Assembly: GCA_041686915.1 (NCBI GenBank)
Contig: JAWLDB010000182.1
Coordinates: 1-5,399, forward strand
Origin: JAWLDB01 sp041686915
Lineage (GTDB): Bacteria; Bacillota; UBA994; UBA5500
Length of the DNA: 5,399 nucleotides
Direction of reading: 5' to 3'
Both the position numbers and the translations under genes were made by a program. Positions 5,388 to 5,399 of this stretch are shown one piece after another; within the stretch, counting starts at the first letter, position 1; the number at the start of each line of letters is the position of its first letter. Under the pieces are notes generated by a model that had not been told where the DNA came from, made no database searches, and saw only the letters and a program-made list of their open reading frames with translations.

Positions 5388-5399
5388 CGGGTAATGGCT

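Overview
The window looks like chromosomal DNA from a low-to-mid GC Gram-positive bacterium (Bacillota, perhaps a Paenibacillaceae or Brevibacillus type). This placement is inferred from four things: purine-rich Shine-Dalgarno sequences, GTG/TTG start candidates, the split adaA-adaB arrangement typical of Bacillales, and a VanS-type sensor kinase. I ran no database search, so the taxonomy is tentative.

Layout. Positions 1-35 hold the first codons of a gene that leaves the window on the minus strand. Divergent from it is a plus-strand pair: a 346-residue ArsR-type winged-helix regulator (181-1221) and a 12-TM major facilitator exporter of the MFS_3/EntS-Mef type (1298-2554). A near-consensus sigma-A promoter (108-136) drives the regulator. 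A terminator-like hairpin built around the regulator's stop codon, followed by a 12-bp palindrome, separates the two genes. This suggests a locally regulated efflux unit in which the regulator controls itself and/or the pump.

The exporter converges on a minus-strand block, and a 16-bp perfect inverted repeat sits between them (2558-2590). The block reads 5' to 3' as sensor histidine kinase (5387-3846), a 155-bp gap, adaA (3690-3115), then adaB/ogt (3113-2598). AdaA carries the four Ada zinc-site cysteines and an AraC-type DNA-binding domain. AdaB is the O6-alkylguanine-DNA alkyltransferase with the PCHRV active site. Together they form the two-polypeptide version of the adaptive response to alkylating agents, with only one base between the adaA stop and the adaB start. 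The kinase has an unusual extra multi-span membrane region in front of a standard two-TM/HAMP/HisKA/HATPase core. Its response regulator is not in the window and probably lies beyond position 5399.

Every gene belongs to a recognisable family. I see no CRISPR array, RNA gene, insertion sequence or clearly new system. The least explained items are the large N-terminal domain of the ArsR-type regulator, the palindromes around its promoter and ahead of the exporter, and the N-terminal membrane module of the kinase.
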